Shown in pieces: positions 1 to 8,808 of a stretch of 64,000 nt of DNA. Each line of letters starts with the position of its first letter. The first letter of the stretch is position 1. Below the pieces are notes generated by a model. It was not told the DNA's origin. It saw only the letters and a program-made list of their open reading frames with translations, and searched no databases. Location: NCBI RefSeq assembly GCF_900102545.1, contig NZ_FNBN01000003.1, positions 487,461 through 551,460 on the forward strand, in the 5' to 3' direction. The position numbers and the translations under genes are program-made. This DNA is from Chitinophaga filiformis. Lineage in GTDB: Bacteria > Bacteroidota > Bacteroidia > Chitinophagales > Chitinophagaceae.

Positions 1-30
1 GGGAACCAAACGGCATCATTCGCGGCAATA

Positions 31-58
31 GACCCCGTTAGGGGTCTTATTGTTTGTA
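31..58 (+). terminator. rho-independent terminator of a gene left of the window
   Basis: A perfect 6-bp GC-rich stem (GACCCC/GGGGTC) with a GTTA loop at 31-46 is followed by a T-rich tail. It probably ends a + strand gene lying to the left of the window. The minus strand also reads into A/T, so it could act in both directions. Confidence 0.6.
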
Positions 59-66
59 GCGCGGGG

Positions 67-155
67 TGCAACCCCGGGAACGGGTGACAACCCCGGGAAC
101 GGGTGCAACCCCGGGAACGGATGTCCCCCGGAACGGGCGCAACCCACGAAAACGG
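67..155. repeat. GC-rich tandem repeat, about 18-bp unit, five copies
   Basis: Units start at 67, 85, 104, 122 and 138. The first three are near identical (TGCAACCCCGGGAACGGG with one extra base in the second); the last two are degenerate. Each unit holds the palindrome CCCCGGG. No reading frame is evident, and the following 300 bp is AT-rich and empty apart from a possible promoter near 390. Confidence 0.75.
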
Positions 156-389
156 AATGGAACCGGGATTTGTACGGGAGATCATAGGTACGCAATGAGC
201 TGACATCTACATTATTTTATCATCTGTCATCTCTCTTTTTCTATAATTATTCCCTGTTACAGCTGTATAATCGATGTATACACGATACTTACAAATGGTA
301 TAATATCTTAATCCCTCTTTCCTGTGCGTAATAAATATTTCATATACATTTTCGCTGTATCTTTACTTCAATTAATAAAAACCCGATAT

Positions 390-397
390 TACATTTG
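390..397 (+). promoter_or_regulatory. possible -7 element of the tssH-tssB-tssC operon
   Basis: TACATTTG fits the Bacteroidota -7 consensus TAnnTTTG and lies 67 bp before the tssH start codon. No clear -33 TTTG is present at the usual 19-21 bp distance, so this is a weak call based on one box. Confidence 0.35.
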
Positions 398-463
398 AGT
401 AACAGATCTATGTAATATTATGTAACCCTTAAACAGTTAACTGAAAAACCTTGGACGACCCAA

Positions 464-2917
464 ATGACCCTGACTACGTATACCATATATGCACCCGAGG
501 TGCAGGCTGCAATACGCATTGCACAGGCGCTGGCAAAAGAACATCACCACGTGAACTATACGCCCGCTCATCTGCTACTGGCATGTCTGCATAAAGAAAC
601 CGGTCTTGTTTCACAGCTACAGGCAATGGATGTTGATACTTACTACCTGGAAGAATGGGCAGAAGTGCGCCTGGATAGTATACCCAAGGCAGGACGTTCA
701 CCAGAGGAGCCAGAGGCAGATGATTACGCTGCAAACGTGTTGCAGGAAGCAGATGCAGTAAGGATTGAATATGATCTTGATGCTGCAGATGCCTGGTGCT
801 TATTGGTCGCACTCAGTACACCAGGAGTCGGTTTTTCATTTGAGCAGTTAAAGACATTCCCACTACAAAGAACACAACTGCTTACTCACTGTAATAAAAA
901 AGATAATAATAACACTGCGCCTAAAACAACGGTTGTTACAGGTAAAACAACTGCTTATAAATATATTTATCGGCTTACAGACCCGCAGCGGCTGCAAACA
1001 AAACATGCACTCGCCGGACGTGATGCCGAAGTGCGTTCTATGTTTGAGATACTGACCCGTAAAGGACGTTCCAGTATCCTCGTAACAGGTGAAGGGGGCG
1101 TAGGCAAGACAGCATTGGCAGATGCACTGGCCCGCGCTATTGTCAATAAACAGGCGCCGCAGCAATTGCAGCAAACGGATATCTATGCACTGGATTATGG
1201 TGCGTTTATCGCCGGGGCTGCCTATAAGAATGAACTGGAAGATCGCCTGCAACAGATCATTGCTCAGTTGCAGGAGGCCGGAAAACATGTCTTATTTATC
1301 GATAACCTGCATACCCTGTTAGATAAACAGCCGGGATCTGCGGGAGGCATTGGCAACGTGCTGAAGGCTGCCATGAACAAGGGTGATATTACCCTGATCG
1401 CTACCAGTACACCAGAAGGTTATCGTAAGCTGATAGAACCGGATGGCTTACTGCGCCATTGCTTTGAGATCATACAACTATCCGAGCCGGACGAGTCAAC
1501 CACTGCACGTATGATACAGGCAGTGATGCCGGATTACGAAAGCTATTACCATCTTAAGGTAGCACCCGAGGTAATTGCAGAAGCCATTAAACTGTCGCGT
1601 CGTTATCTCAAGGAGCGTAGCTTACCGGACAGTGCGGTTAACCTCTTAGATCGCACCCTCGCAGCTATACGTACTACACAGGATACCGGCGTGCAAACGC
1701 TGGATGATCTCAAGGTAAAGCTGGATGCAGCGGGCGATAACAAAGAAGAATTACTGTGGTGGTATCAGCAATGTATGCGACGTTTCAGCGCATTACTGAC
1801 CACCCGTTTACAGATGGAACAGGATGTATATAAGATCGATGAGGTGCCGGCATTAAAGGCTGCATTGAACAATATCATCACGCAACTGGAACCCCTGGTG
1901 CAAATGCAGCACACAGAGGCTACAGCCACTGACCTGGCTACCATGATCGCAGAAAGTACGGGTATCCCTTTGGGTAAGATCCAGTCGGGAGAACGGGAAC
2001 GCCTGGTGAATATGGACCTCGAATTGCGGAAACGGGTAGTAGGGCAGGACCATGCATTGAAGACAGTTTCGGATGCTATCCTGGAATCCCGCTCCGGTCT
2101 CAGCAGACCCGGTCAGCCGATAGGTTCATTCTTTTTCCTGGGACCAACAGGTACCGGTAAAACGGAGCTGGCAAAATCTTTGGCAGACTTCTTGTTCCAG
2201 GATGAGCGGTGCATGATCAGGTTTGACATGTCCGAATTTAAAGAAGAACACTCGGCGGCATTACTATATGGCGCTCCGCCGGGATACGTTGGATATGAAG
2301 AAGGGGGATTGCTGGTAAATAAGATCCGTCAGCAGCCCTATGCCGTAGTCTTATTTGATGAAATAGAAAAAGCGCATCCATCAGTATTTGATATTTTCCT
2401 GCAGATAATGGACGAAGGTAAGTTGCATGACCGCCTGGGTAAGACCGGCGATTTTTCAAACGCCCTGGTCCTGTTCACCTCCAATATAGGAAGCGATGTT
2501 ATTGCTCAATCTTTCAGACAGGGAGTCATACCATCTTCCCAGCAATTAATGGAGATCATGGCGCGGAATTTCAGACCCGAATTCCTCGGCAGATTGACGG
2601 AGATCGTACCATTCGGTCCTATTCAGCAGGAGAACGTAGTGAAGATATTTGATATTCATCTTAAACATCTGCTGCAGTTACTCGCGCAGCAACAGATCAA
2701 CCTGGAGGTGTCTGCTGCCGCAAGAGAACAACTGGCGGCAGAAGGATATTCGCCGTTATATGGCGCCCGTCCATTAAAAGAAGTGATCCGTAGCAGGTTA
2801 CGGAAGCCCTTGTCACGCATGATTATAGAAGGTAGCCTGCAACCCCGTATGACTGTTAAGCTGGATGTAGACGCTCAGGGTACGCTGCAATGGCATACCG
2901 GCGCTCAGGAAGTTTAG
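464..2917 (+). CDS. tssH: T6SS sheath-disassembly ATPase TssH (ClpV)
   Basis: An 817-residue Clp/HSP100 AAA+ ATPase. ClpV unfolds contracted TssB/TssC sheaths in the cytoplasm so that subunits are recycled. Residues 1-145 form a Clp-N type double repeat. D1 has Walker A GEGGVGKT at 209-216, and D2 has Walker A GPTGTGKT at 560-567 and Walker B VVLFDEIEKAH at 628-638, followed by a ClpB D2-small domain. The D1 Walker B reads FIDNLHTLL, with Asn281 where the catalytic Glu is expected, so D1 may bind but hydrolyse ATP poorly. The gene starts a run with tssB and tssC, 54 bp upstream of tssB, which separates it from the general chaperone ClpB. Confidence 0.93.
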   Translation: MTLTTYTIYAPEVQAAIRIAQALAKEHHHVNYTPAHLLLACLHKETGLVSQLQAMDVDTYYLEEWAEVRLDSIPKAGRSPEEPEADDYAANVLQEADAVRIEYDLDAADAWCLLVALSTPGVGFSFEQLKTFPLQRTQLLTHCNKKDNNNTAPKTTVVTGKTTAYKYIYRLTDPQRLQTKHALAGRDAEVRSMFEILTRKGRSSILVTGEGGVGKTALADALARAIVNKQAPQQLQQTDIYALDYGAFIAGAAYKNELEDRLQQIIAQLQEAGKHVLFIDNLHTLLDKQPGSAGGIGNVLKAAMNKGDITLIATSTPEGYRKLIEPDGLLRHCFEIIQLSEPDESTTARMIQAVMPDYESYYHLKVAPEVIAEAIKLSRRYLKERSLPDSAVNLLDRTLAAIRTTQDTGVQTLDDLKVKLDAAGDNKEELLWWYQQCMRRFSALLTTRLQMEQDVYKIDEVPALKAALNNIITQLEPLVQMQHTEATATDLATMIAESTGIPLGKIQSGERERLVNMDLELRKRVVGQDHALKTVSDAILESRSGLSRPGQPIGSFFFLGPTGTGKTELAKSLADFLFQDERCMIRFDMSEFKEEHSAALLYGAPPGYVGYEEGGLLVNKIRQQPYAVVLFDEIEKAHPSVFDIFLQIMDEGKLHDRLGKTGDFSNALVLFTSNIGSDVIAQSFRQGVIPSSQQLMEIMARNFRPEFLGRLTEIVPFGPIQQENVVKIFDIHLKHLLQLLAQQQINLEVSAAAREQLAAEGYSPLYGARPLKEVIRSRLRKPLSRMIIEGSLQPRMTVKLDVDAQGTLQWHTGAQEV

Positions 2918-2971
2918 GCAGGATCAGAAGAAAGGACCATAGAACATTTATTGTTGTAAAAACCAATTGAT

Positions 2972-3421
2972 ATGAATGACAATTACGGTATTGGTGGTAA
3001 CGAGGTGAAGCTCGACGCCAATGAGGCCATTGTTGAGATCTCTCATAACCGGACCCTGTTTGCTGAAAAGTTAACCCAGCAAACACCTGTTAAACCGGAA
3101 ATCGTGCAGGGACTAACTACTGTAGAAGCAGTATTCGAACATTACAAGCCTGCAGTGAACATGCTGTTCCACGATGCAGAAGGCCGTACTATTCCCGAAA
3201 ACCTGGAGTTCCACAACCTCGGCGACTTTGGTGTGAAGGGTATTACCGCCCAGAGTACTTTCTTAGATAATCTTGCGACCGAAAAGGAACAGTATCTCAA
3301 GATCATGAAACATCTGAAGACAAACAAAATACTGAAGGCTGCTCTGGCTGATCCCGCTGCCAGGCAGGCCTTACTGGAAACTATCCGGGGGTTGGTAGCA
3401 GACCTGAATAATAATAAGTAA
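2972..3421 (+). CDS. tssB: T6SS contractile sheath small subunit TssB
   Basis: A 149-residue protein that pairs with TssC to build the contractile sheath around the Hcp tube. The segment ENLEFHNLGDFGVKGI near residue 71 matches the typical TssB (VipA) core, and the C-terminal half is a predicted helical region that would wrap TssC. The length is usual for subtype iii. The gene lies 24 bp before tssC, and that short gap carries an 8-bp tandem duplication. Confidence 0.92.
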   Translation: MNDNYGIGGNEVKLDANEAIVEISHNRTLFAEKLTQQTPVKPEIVQGLTTVEAVFEHYKPAVNMLFHDAEGRTIPENLEFHNLGDFGVKGITAQSTFLDNLATEKEQYLKIMKHLKTNKILKAALADPAARQALLETIRGLVADLNNNK

Positions 3422-3445
3422 TTGACAACTTGACAACTTGTTCTT

Positions 3446-4822
3446 ATGGCAGAATTACAAAAACAGCAGGAGCAGCCGGAAGCGCTGCAAGGTGCAGCTG
3501 CGAAGCAGCAACCCGCGTCCCTGCAGGAAAATTTAGATATACTGGCCAGGTACGGCGGCTTTGACCTGCTGGAAGGTACGATAGAAGGTGTGCAGAATCT
3601 TAGCCCCGAACGTAAGGCGCGCCGCAATATCTTTTTAACAGAAAGCAGCAAAAAAGGAGAAAGAGATAAACTGAAAAAGACACTCGAACTCTGGGAGAAA
3701 GTGCTGACCGAAGCACAGGATCTGCCCGATATGGTCAGCTTCTGTACAGAACATTCTGAACAGGCAGAAAGAGTGTTGAACAATAACCTGGGTGAAGCAA
3801 TAGAAGTGACCCGTGAGCTTGAACAGTCGTACCGTAATGTTGCCCTCTTCTTCAAGAATACGGAATCAGATAAAGTGAAAAACGTTGCCTTCATCAACGT
3901 GGAACTGGACCAGTTGAAAGACCTGGACAATACCCGCTTTATCGACGCTATTCACCAGGAGCTGGTCAGCAATTATGACCGTCTCGATCTGCGTGATAAC
4001 TACAGCCTGCTGGTGTTACCAGGTTACCTCGGTTCCAACAAGGTGCTGGAGAAATGGGCGAAGATCGCTTATGAAAATAAGGTGATGCTGGTAACAGACT
4101 TCTCTCATCTTGATGCGCCAGACGACGTGATGGAGATGTTTGAAATTGCTAACCTGACCGGTGGTGAAATACATCGCTCCAACGTCATGATGACCTGTAA
4201 CTGGCTGGTAGGCCGCGGTAAGTTCGACGAGATCAATGAACAGGATAATCTCTATGTTCCTCCATCCGGTGCACTGGCTGGTAAGGTTTACAGAACACTG
4301 ATGTCGCAGGTAACCGCTGGTAAGAAATTCGGTGGCATGAATGAAGTGGATGGTGTGCGGTTTGAACTGAAGAAGAGTGAAATAGCCAGCCTTGAAAAAA
4401 TGGGCCTGATCCCCATGGTGAAGGAATACGGTAAGGTAATGGCCTTCAGTGCCAAGACATTGTTCAACGGTGATAATATCGGTTTACAGACATACTCTGT
4501 AGTGCGTGTATTTGATTATGTTACCAAAGTACTGATGGACTTCCTGAACCGTCGTGCATTCGAAAACTTCAATGCGAACACCCGTAAGGATCTGATGAAA
4601 CAGATCATCCGTTTCCTCGACAGCATCACGGGACCTGAAAAACTGATCGAAGACTTTAACGTCCGCAAGTTTGAACAGGACCCTATTCAGAAAGATCGTA
4701 TTCATCTCAATATACATCTGAAACCATACTTCCCTGCTAAGAACTTCATGATCAAAATGGAAGGTCATAAAGGGGAAGATGCAACAGAATGGGATACCGA
4801 ATATGAACAGGATAAATCCTGA
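3446..4822 (+). CDS. tssC: T6SS contractile sheath large subunit TssC
   Basis: A 458-residue TssC (VipB) homologue, the major sheath subunit. The first 25 residues are low-complexity and rich in Gln and Ala. The region FINVELDQLKDLDNTRFIDAI, and the later YFPAKNFMIKMEGH near the C-terminus, are characteristic of the Bacteroidota TssC family. It is co-transcribed with tssB. A strong hairpin follows its stop codon at 4829-4871, which may set the sheath transcript apart from the genes that follow. Confidence 0.92.
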   Translation: MAELQKQQEQPEALQGAAAKQQPASLQENLDILARYGGFDLLEGTIEGVQNLSPERKARRNIFLTESSKKGERDKLKKTLELWEKVLTEAQDLPDMVSFCTEHSEQAERVLNNNLGEAIEVTRELEQSYRNVALFFKNTESDKVKNVAFINVELDQLKDLDNTRFIDAIHQELVSNYDRLDLRDNYSLLVLPGYLGSNKVLEKWAKIAYENKVMLVTDFSHLDAPDDVMEMFEIANLTGGEIHRSNVMMTCNWLVGRGKFDEINEQDNLYVPPSGALAGKVYRTLMSQVTAGKKFGGMNEVDGVRFELKKSEIASLEKMGLIPMVKEYGKVMAFSAKTLFNGDNIGLQTYSVVRVFDYVTKVLMDFLNRRAFENFNANTRKDLMKQIIRFLDSITGPEKLIEDFNVRKFEQDPIQKDRIHLNIHLKPYFPAKNFMIKMEGHKGEDATEWDTEYEQDKS

Positions 4823-4828
4823 TATGAA

Positions 4829-4871
4829 AATAGTGAAGCTGAAAGATGGCATGGTCTTCAGCTTCACTATT
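4829..4871 (+). terminator. 15-bp perfect hairpin after tssC
   Basis: Arms 4829-4843 and 4857-4871 are perfectly complementary, with a 13-nt loop. The stem is followed by CCTCATCATTTT, not a clean T-run. It may therefore be a partial terminator or an mRNA-protecting 3' structure rather than a full stop. The TraN-like gene starts 42 bp further on. Confidence 0.6.
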
Positions 4872-4913
4872 CCTCATCATTTTAAAAATTAAAAGAAAGG
4901 AAAAGATTATCAG

Positions 4914-5786
4914 ATGAAGTATGTCTTAGCAGGCGTCTTCTGTTTTTTATTGTCATGGTGCAATGCGCTCGGACAATCGCAGACAGATAGCATTATTACA
5001 ACTAAAGGCGCTGTCACCCTTATTACCTGTGGATCAGCAATCACTACATTCCAGATAGGAGATGGAAAGAATTCAGATTATGATTATCGCATAGTAGATG
5101 GTAACGTAGTGTTTATACGGCCAACAGTAGCGAATCCAAAAGCTACTAACCTGGTGATCAGGGAAGGAAATAACATACATTACCTCATACTGGCATTCCG
5201 TGATAAAGCAGAATTATCCCGGTTGAAATACAATCTTTCTGCAGGTGGTTCCGGCAAGACGGGTACTACAAATACCAGTTCAGGAGATAATACCACTACC
5301 GCAACACCTGAGGACAATTCCGCAGCAGATGACGATGCCGCGATAGCTGCGTCAGGTATTGACACCGTCACAGTTGGTAATATCGCAGAAGATTTCCGGA
5401 AGCAGAGAAAGGGCGGTCATCAGTATGAAACAACCGCAGATGGTATTACGCTGAGCTTTTCACAGGCTATGAGCCTCAACAACCTGGTGTACTACAGTTT
5501 TCATATCAGGAACCGTTCAGGAAAAGCCTATGTGATCAGAAAAGTAACACTGATGCACAAGACGAAAGCAGATACTGCCACGCTGTTCACCATGCCGGTA
5601 TTATACAGAAAAGGTGCTTCTTCTATAGCTGGCAAGGCGGATGAAAATGTTGTATTTGTTACCGCTGCGCGGGATTTCAAAAAAGAGGATGAGATCATCC
5701 TGGTGATGTACAATAAAGCCAGTGAAAACCAGGTAGTGCTGTATACGCCCGTAAGTGCCCTGCCAAAGTATATGATCAGCAAATAG
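4914..5786 (+). CDS. TraN-like (DUF4138, VirB9-like) exported protein in the T6SS locus
   Basis: A 290-residue protein with an N-terminal signal peptide (about residues 1-21, ending near LGQS). It has a beta-rich N-domain, a low-complexity Ser/Thr/Gly/Asp linker at about 110-145, and a beta-rich C-domain. The pattern resembles the Bacteroidota conjugative-transposon TraN family: a VTLITCGSAITTFQIGDG strand pair first, and late GITLSFSQAMSLNNLVYYSF followed by an NRSGKAY turn. In conjugation, TraN is a VirB9-like part of the outer-membrane core. The gene sits between tssC and the transglycosylase/TraM-like gene on the same strand. A role in the T6SS envelope complex is inferred; the family call rests on pattern similarity only. 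Confidence 0.6.
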   Translation: MKYVLAGVFCFLLSWCNALGQSQTDSIITTKGAVTLITCGSAITTFQIGDGKNSDYDYRIVDGNVVFIRPTVANPKATNLVIREGNNIHYLILAFRDKAELSRLKYNLSAGGSGKTGTTNTSSGDNTTTATPEDNSAADDDAAIAASGIDTVTVGNIAEDFRKQRKGGHQYETTADGITLSFSQAMSLNNLVYYSFHIRNRSGKAYVIRKVTLMHKTKADTATLFTMPVLYRKGASSIAGKADENVVFVTAARDFKKEDEIILVMYNKASENQVVLYTPVSALPKYMISK

Positions 5787-5798
5787 TCATTCATTCAC

Positions 5799-6857
5799 GT
5801 GCGTACCATTATTCACATATTGTTTGTTGGCTGTCTTTGCCTGTTTGCATTGACTGGAACTGCACAGCAGGTGAATTTCTGCGGAGAGATTGTGCCTATG
5901 GAACGCGACTTCGTTTCCTACAAATTGATGGATGTCATCAAGGGACACCTGAAGTACCGCAACTTCCTGCCGGTGCTGAAAGCCAAGACTGATATTTACT
6001 TCCCGATCATTATTCCCATCTTACATCAGTACAATATACCTGAAGATTTTAAATACCTGCCTGTCGTTGAAAGTGGTTTTACCAATGCCACTTCCGCAGT
6101 AGGCGCACAGGGCGTCTGGCAGTTTATGCCGGCTACCGCCGCAGCTATGGGCCTGGAAGTGCGATACGATAATGACGAACGCAATCACCTGCTGAAATCT
6201 ACACACGCCGCCTGTCGTTATCTGCAGCAACTTTACAGCCAGTTGCATTCCTGGACGCTTGCAGCTGCTGCCTACAATTGCGGTGCCGGCAACATATCCC
6301 GTAACGTCAGAAAGCAGGGAAGTAATGATTACTATCAGCTCATGCTGAATAATGAAACTGCCCAATACATTTACAAGATCATCGCTATAAAACAACTCTT
6401 CGAAAGTCCTGAATTATATATTCCAGGTTTCGGATACAATGTGTTTAATAAAGAGAATGCGAATGTTTCGGTGTTTTCTAAACCCTCGTCAGGGATAGTG
6501 CAACCGGGAGAGAAGAATAGGGATTTTAAATCGATCCGTATTACAGTAGATGTGAAATCTAAGGGTAAGTCGCCGGTAGTAGCGGCTGTTTTCGCTGCCA
6601 GGTTACAGCAGAACAGCACCTTTGAAGATGGGCAGCTGGTGAGTATTCTATTGCTGGACGATCTGCAGGCGAACGGGGTGTATATACGGAAGAATACTAA
6701 GCTGTCGGGCAGGGGCTGGATTGTGAGTGATCGTGTTTATGTGGATCTTGGGTTTGGGAATATGATTACGTTGTGCGATGCCGGTGGGAAGAAGGGGGTG
6801 CCGGCAGCGTCATTGAAGTCGGGGGAGGATGTGAGGTTGTTGAAGACATCCTCCTGA
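5799..6857 (+). CDS. Lytic transglycosylase fused to a TraM/VirB10-like C-terminal domain
   Basis: A 352-residue exported protein with a signal peptide ending near TAQQ at residue 24. Residues about 70-200 form an SLT domain: catalytic Glu91 in VVESGF, then GVWQFMPATA at 105-114 and AAYNCGAGNI at 157-166. It would cut peptidoglycan in the periplasm. Residues about 260-338 do not look like LysM repeats. They resemble the C-terminal domain of conjugative-transposon TraM (GQLVSILLLDDL, then NGVYIRKNTKLSG), the VirB10-like partner of TraN. The start is GTG, 12 bp after the TraN-like gene, implying co-translation. The C-terminal third uses more G-ending codons than the first part. A role in opening the cell wall for T6SS assembly is inferred. 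Confidence 0.7.
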   Translation: MRTIIHILFVGCLCLFALTGTAQQVNFCGEIVPMERDFVSYKLMDVIKGHLKYRNFLPVLKAKTDIYFPIIIPILHQYNIPEDFKYLPVVESGFTNATSAVGAQGVWQFMPATAAAMGLEVRYDNDERNHLLKSTHAACRYLQQLYSQLHSWTLAAAAYNCGAGNISRNVRKQGSNDYYQLMLNNETAQYIYKIIAIKQLFESPELYIPGFGYNVFNKENANVSVFSKPSSGIVQPGEKNRDFKSIRITVDVKSKGKSPVVAAVFAARLQQNSTFEDGQLVSILLLDDLQANGVYIRKNTKLSGRGWIVSDRVYVDLGFGNMITLCDAGGKKGVPAASLKSGEDVRLLKTSS

Positions 6858-6966
6858 GAGGCCTTGTGCTTGCTGTATGATGGTGACATGTCTTTAATGC
6901 GCTAATCAGCCGATAGTTTTGTTTAATAATTGGTTCGTTGCTGTCGATGTTAATCGCTTGCCGATC

Positions 6967-8799
6967 TCACATCAACACCTCATTCATAAATATCCTGTAA
7001 GGATAATTATTCGCCGAATGCTCCGTCAACTGTGACAACAATTCATCTTTCAGATAAGTGAGACTTCCCGCTGCATACGTACTGGAAGGTTTAGCCAATA
7101 TCAACCTGATATCCAGCGTACGGCTATAACCCTCACTGGCGCCTGGCAATACAGACACACCCTTCGACACACTCACTTCCCGCAGCTCATTACCAATCAC
7201 ATAACGGCACAGCGCTTTAATATCTTCCGGCGTCACAATACGGTTACGGCTGAGCAGATGATAACGGTAAAGATTGACCTTTTCGTCTATGCTGAGACGG
7301 TCTTTACCTCCCTGGGTATTGGATAGTAATGTAATGGACGCAGGCTGCAACTGCACGCTGCCATACTCCTGCAAACGGCTGCCCATACGTATATTGTTGG
7401 CAATACTGCCATTAGTAGTATAAAACTCAATGAAGAGAAAGTCTGCATCTTCCCTTGGCTTGATCATCAAGTAAGGAATATTACCCCGGTTAACGCCCGG
7501 TTGTAATTGTTCCTCAAGAGAAGCAATCAGCTGATGCAATTCTCTGATACGGCTGGCAACATAATCATTCCTCACTTCTTCAAAGAGAGAGCTCTCGTCC
7601 CTGATCACTTCAATAAGGTAAGCAATGATCTCCTTTGCTTCACGTGAATCAAATCTGCCGATACCACTGCTCCGTACCACAAGTTCTCCTTCCTGCATTT
7701 CGCCGGTAGTGGTGAAGTTGCGGACGTGATAGTCTGTCCCTGAAACATCATGTACCCGTTTGATGTCGAAATAAATATCTGATGTGTGCAAGGGCATGAT
7801 GTTGAGATAACGGTTCAGTCGTTGCGATTGCTCGTTGATACGTTTATTGACAACAGGGAAGCAGTTGATATTACAGAACAGATCTTCCAGTAAAGTATGC
7901 CGTATCGCTTCCGGGAATTCAACCCTGATCCAATAAATATCCGGTTGCAGCTTTGTGAGTCCCTGTCCGAATACCTGTTGCAGGGCAGCAGGTGCTGCTG
8001 ATCGGACAGGGAGATATGCCGGTTTGCTGATAGTGAGGAAATGTTGCCGGAACCGCTTTAATATCTGCTGACTATACTGCGTATTTGTATCGAAGGCAGG
8101 TTGCATAATGCTGTCCAGTTCTTCGGAGGCAATATCACGGCTGCTGCTGTAACCGTTTTTTACGGTAAGTTCAGTATCACCGAGGAAGAAACGCGCGAGT
8201 GGCAGGTAGTAGTAGAACATTTCCTGCTGATGGGCATTCCTGAGATCGAAGAAGAAGGATAGCTCTTCGAGCGAGGACGGATTTCCTTCCAGGGAAAGAC
8301 CCAGCCATAAATGATTGGGGGGAGTGTCCGCTTGCAAGGCGCCCTGTAATACCTGTTCCTTGAACCAGTGTTCCCGGGTCTCAAACAGTTTACTGCCGAT
8401 CGCCATGTATTTGATCTGTCCGCGGAACAGGCGATGCCTGGTCAGGGGCATGAAGAAAAGGTCTTTTGAATTGAAGCCATTCCGCAATGTGTGGAAAAAC
8501 TGGTGCTCTGCCGTTATAACGGTAGCCGGCTCAGTGCTGGAGGCATGTAGTATACCGTATGCCGGCTGACTACTCGTGATCGGCTCCGGCATCATAATCT
8601 GGGCCAGCCGCTCTACCAGGCGTGCATGAGATACATCTACCTCGCCGGAGATCTTTTCGAGTTCACTGGCGCAGGCTTCCAGCAATAACTGCACAATGGG
8701 GTCGAAAGATGACTCTACTTCTGCATCGGGGTAACCCCAAAGCCTGGCGGCTGTTTTCAACATGCGGTCTTTGATCCGTTCTTTTTGTTCTCTGGGCAT
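6967..8799 (-). CDS. tssF: T6SS baseplate protein TssF
   Basis: A 610-residue TssF homologue, part of the TssE-F-G-K baseplate wedge that docks the sheath to the membrane complex. The N-terminus KDRMLKTAARLWGYPDAEVESSFDPIV is shortened and diverged, as in subtype iii, but the pattern of a helical start, SFDP, then a position naming multiple PEP-like beta strands and LVERLAQIMMPE near residue 62 is typical of the family. It lies 9 bp after tssE, forming a minus-strand operon with tssE and the PKD protein. It converges with the transglycosylase gene across 109 bp that show no further gene. Confidence 0.88.
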   Translation of the reverse strand: MPREQKERIKDRMLKTAARLWGYPDAEVESSFDPIVQLLLEACASELEKISGEVDVSHARLVERLAQIMMPEPITSSQPAYGILHASSTEPATVITAEHQFFHTLRNGFNSKDLFFMPLTRHRLFRGQIKYMAIGSKLFETREHWFKEQVLQGALQADTPPNHLWLGLSLEGNPSSLEELSFFFDLRNAHQQEMFYYYLPLARFFLGDTELTVKNGYSSSRDIASEELDSIMQPAFDTNTQYSQQILKRFRQHFLTISKPAYLPVRSAAPAALQQVFGQGLTKLQPDIYWIRVEFPEAIRHTLLEDLFCNINCFPVVNKRINEQSQRLNRYLNIMPLHTSDIYFDIKRVHDVSGTDYHVRNFTTTGEMQEGELVVRSSGIGRFDSREAKEIIAYLIEVIRDESSLFEEVRNDYVASRIRELHQLIASLEEQLQPGVNRGNIPYLMIKPREDADFLFIEFYTTNGSIANNIRMGSRLQEYGSVQLQPASITLLSNTQGGKDRLSIDEKVNLYRYHLLSRNRIVTPEDIKALCRYVIGNELREVSVSKGVSVLPGASEGYSRTLDIRLILAKPSSTYAAGSLTYLKDELLSQLTEHSANNYPYRIFMNEVLM

Positions 8800-8808
8800 G
8801 GCATGACT

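Noticed and set aside
4824-4892. 22-codon reading frame MKIVKLKDGMVF... starting just after tssC
   Set aside because: It lies exactly on the 15-bp hairpin, which accounts for the sequence; no family or start signal supports a gene.
4914-6857. Reading the tra-like genes as part of an integrated conjugative element
   Set aside because: No relaxase, coupling protein, other tra genes or integrase is found in the window, and the genes sit inside the T6SS locus.
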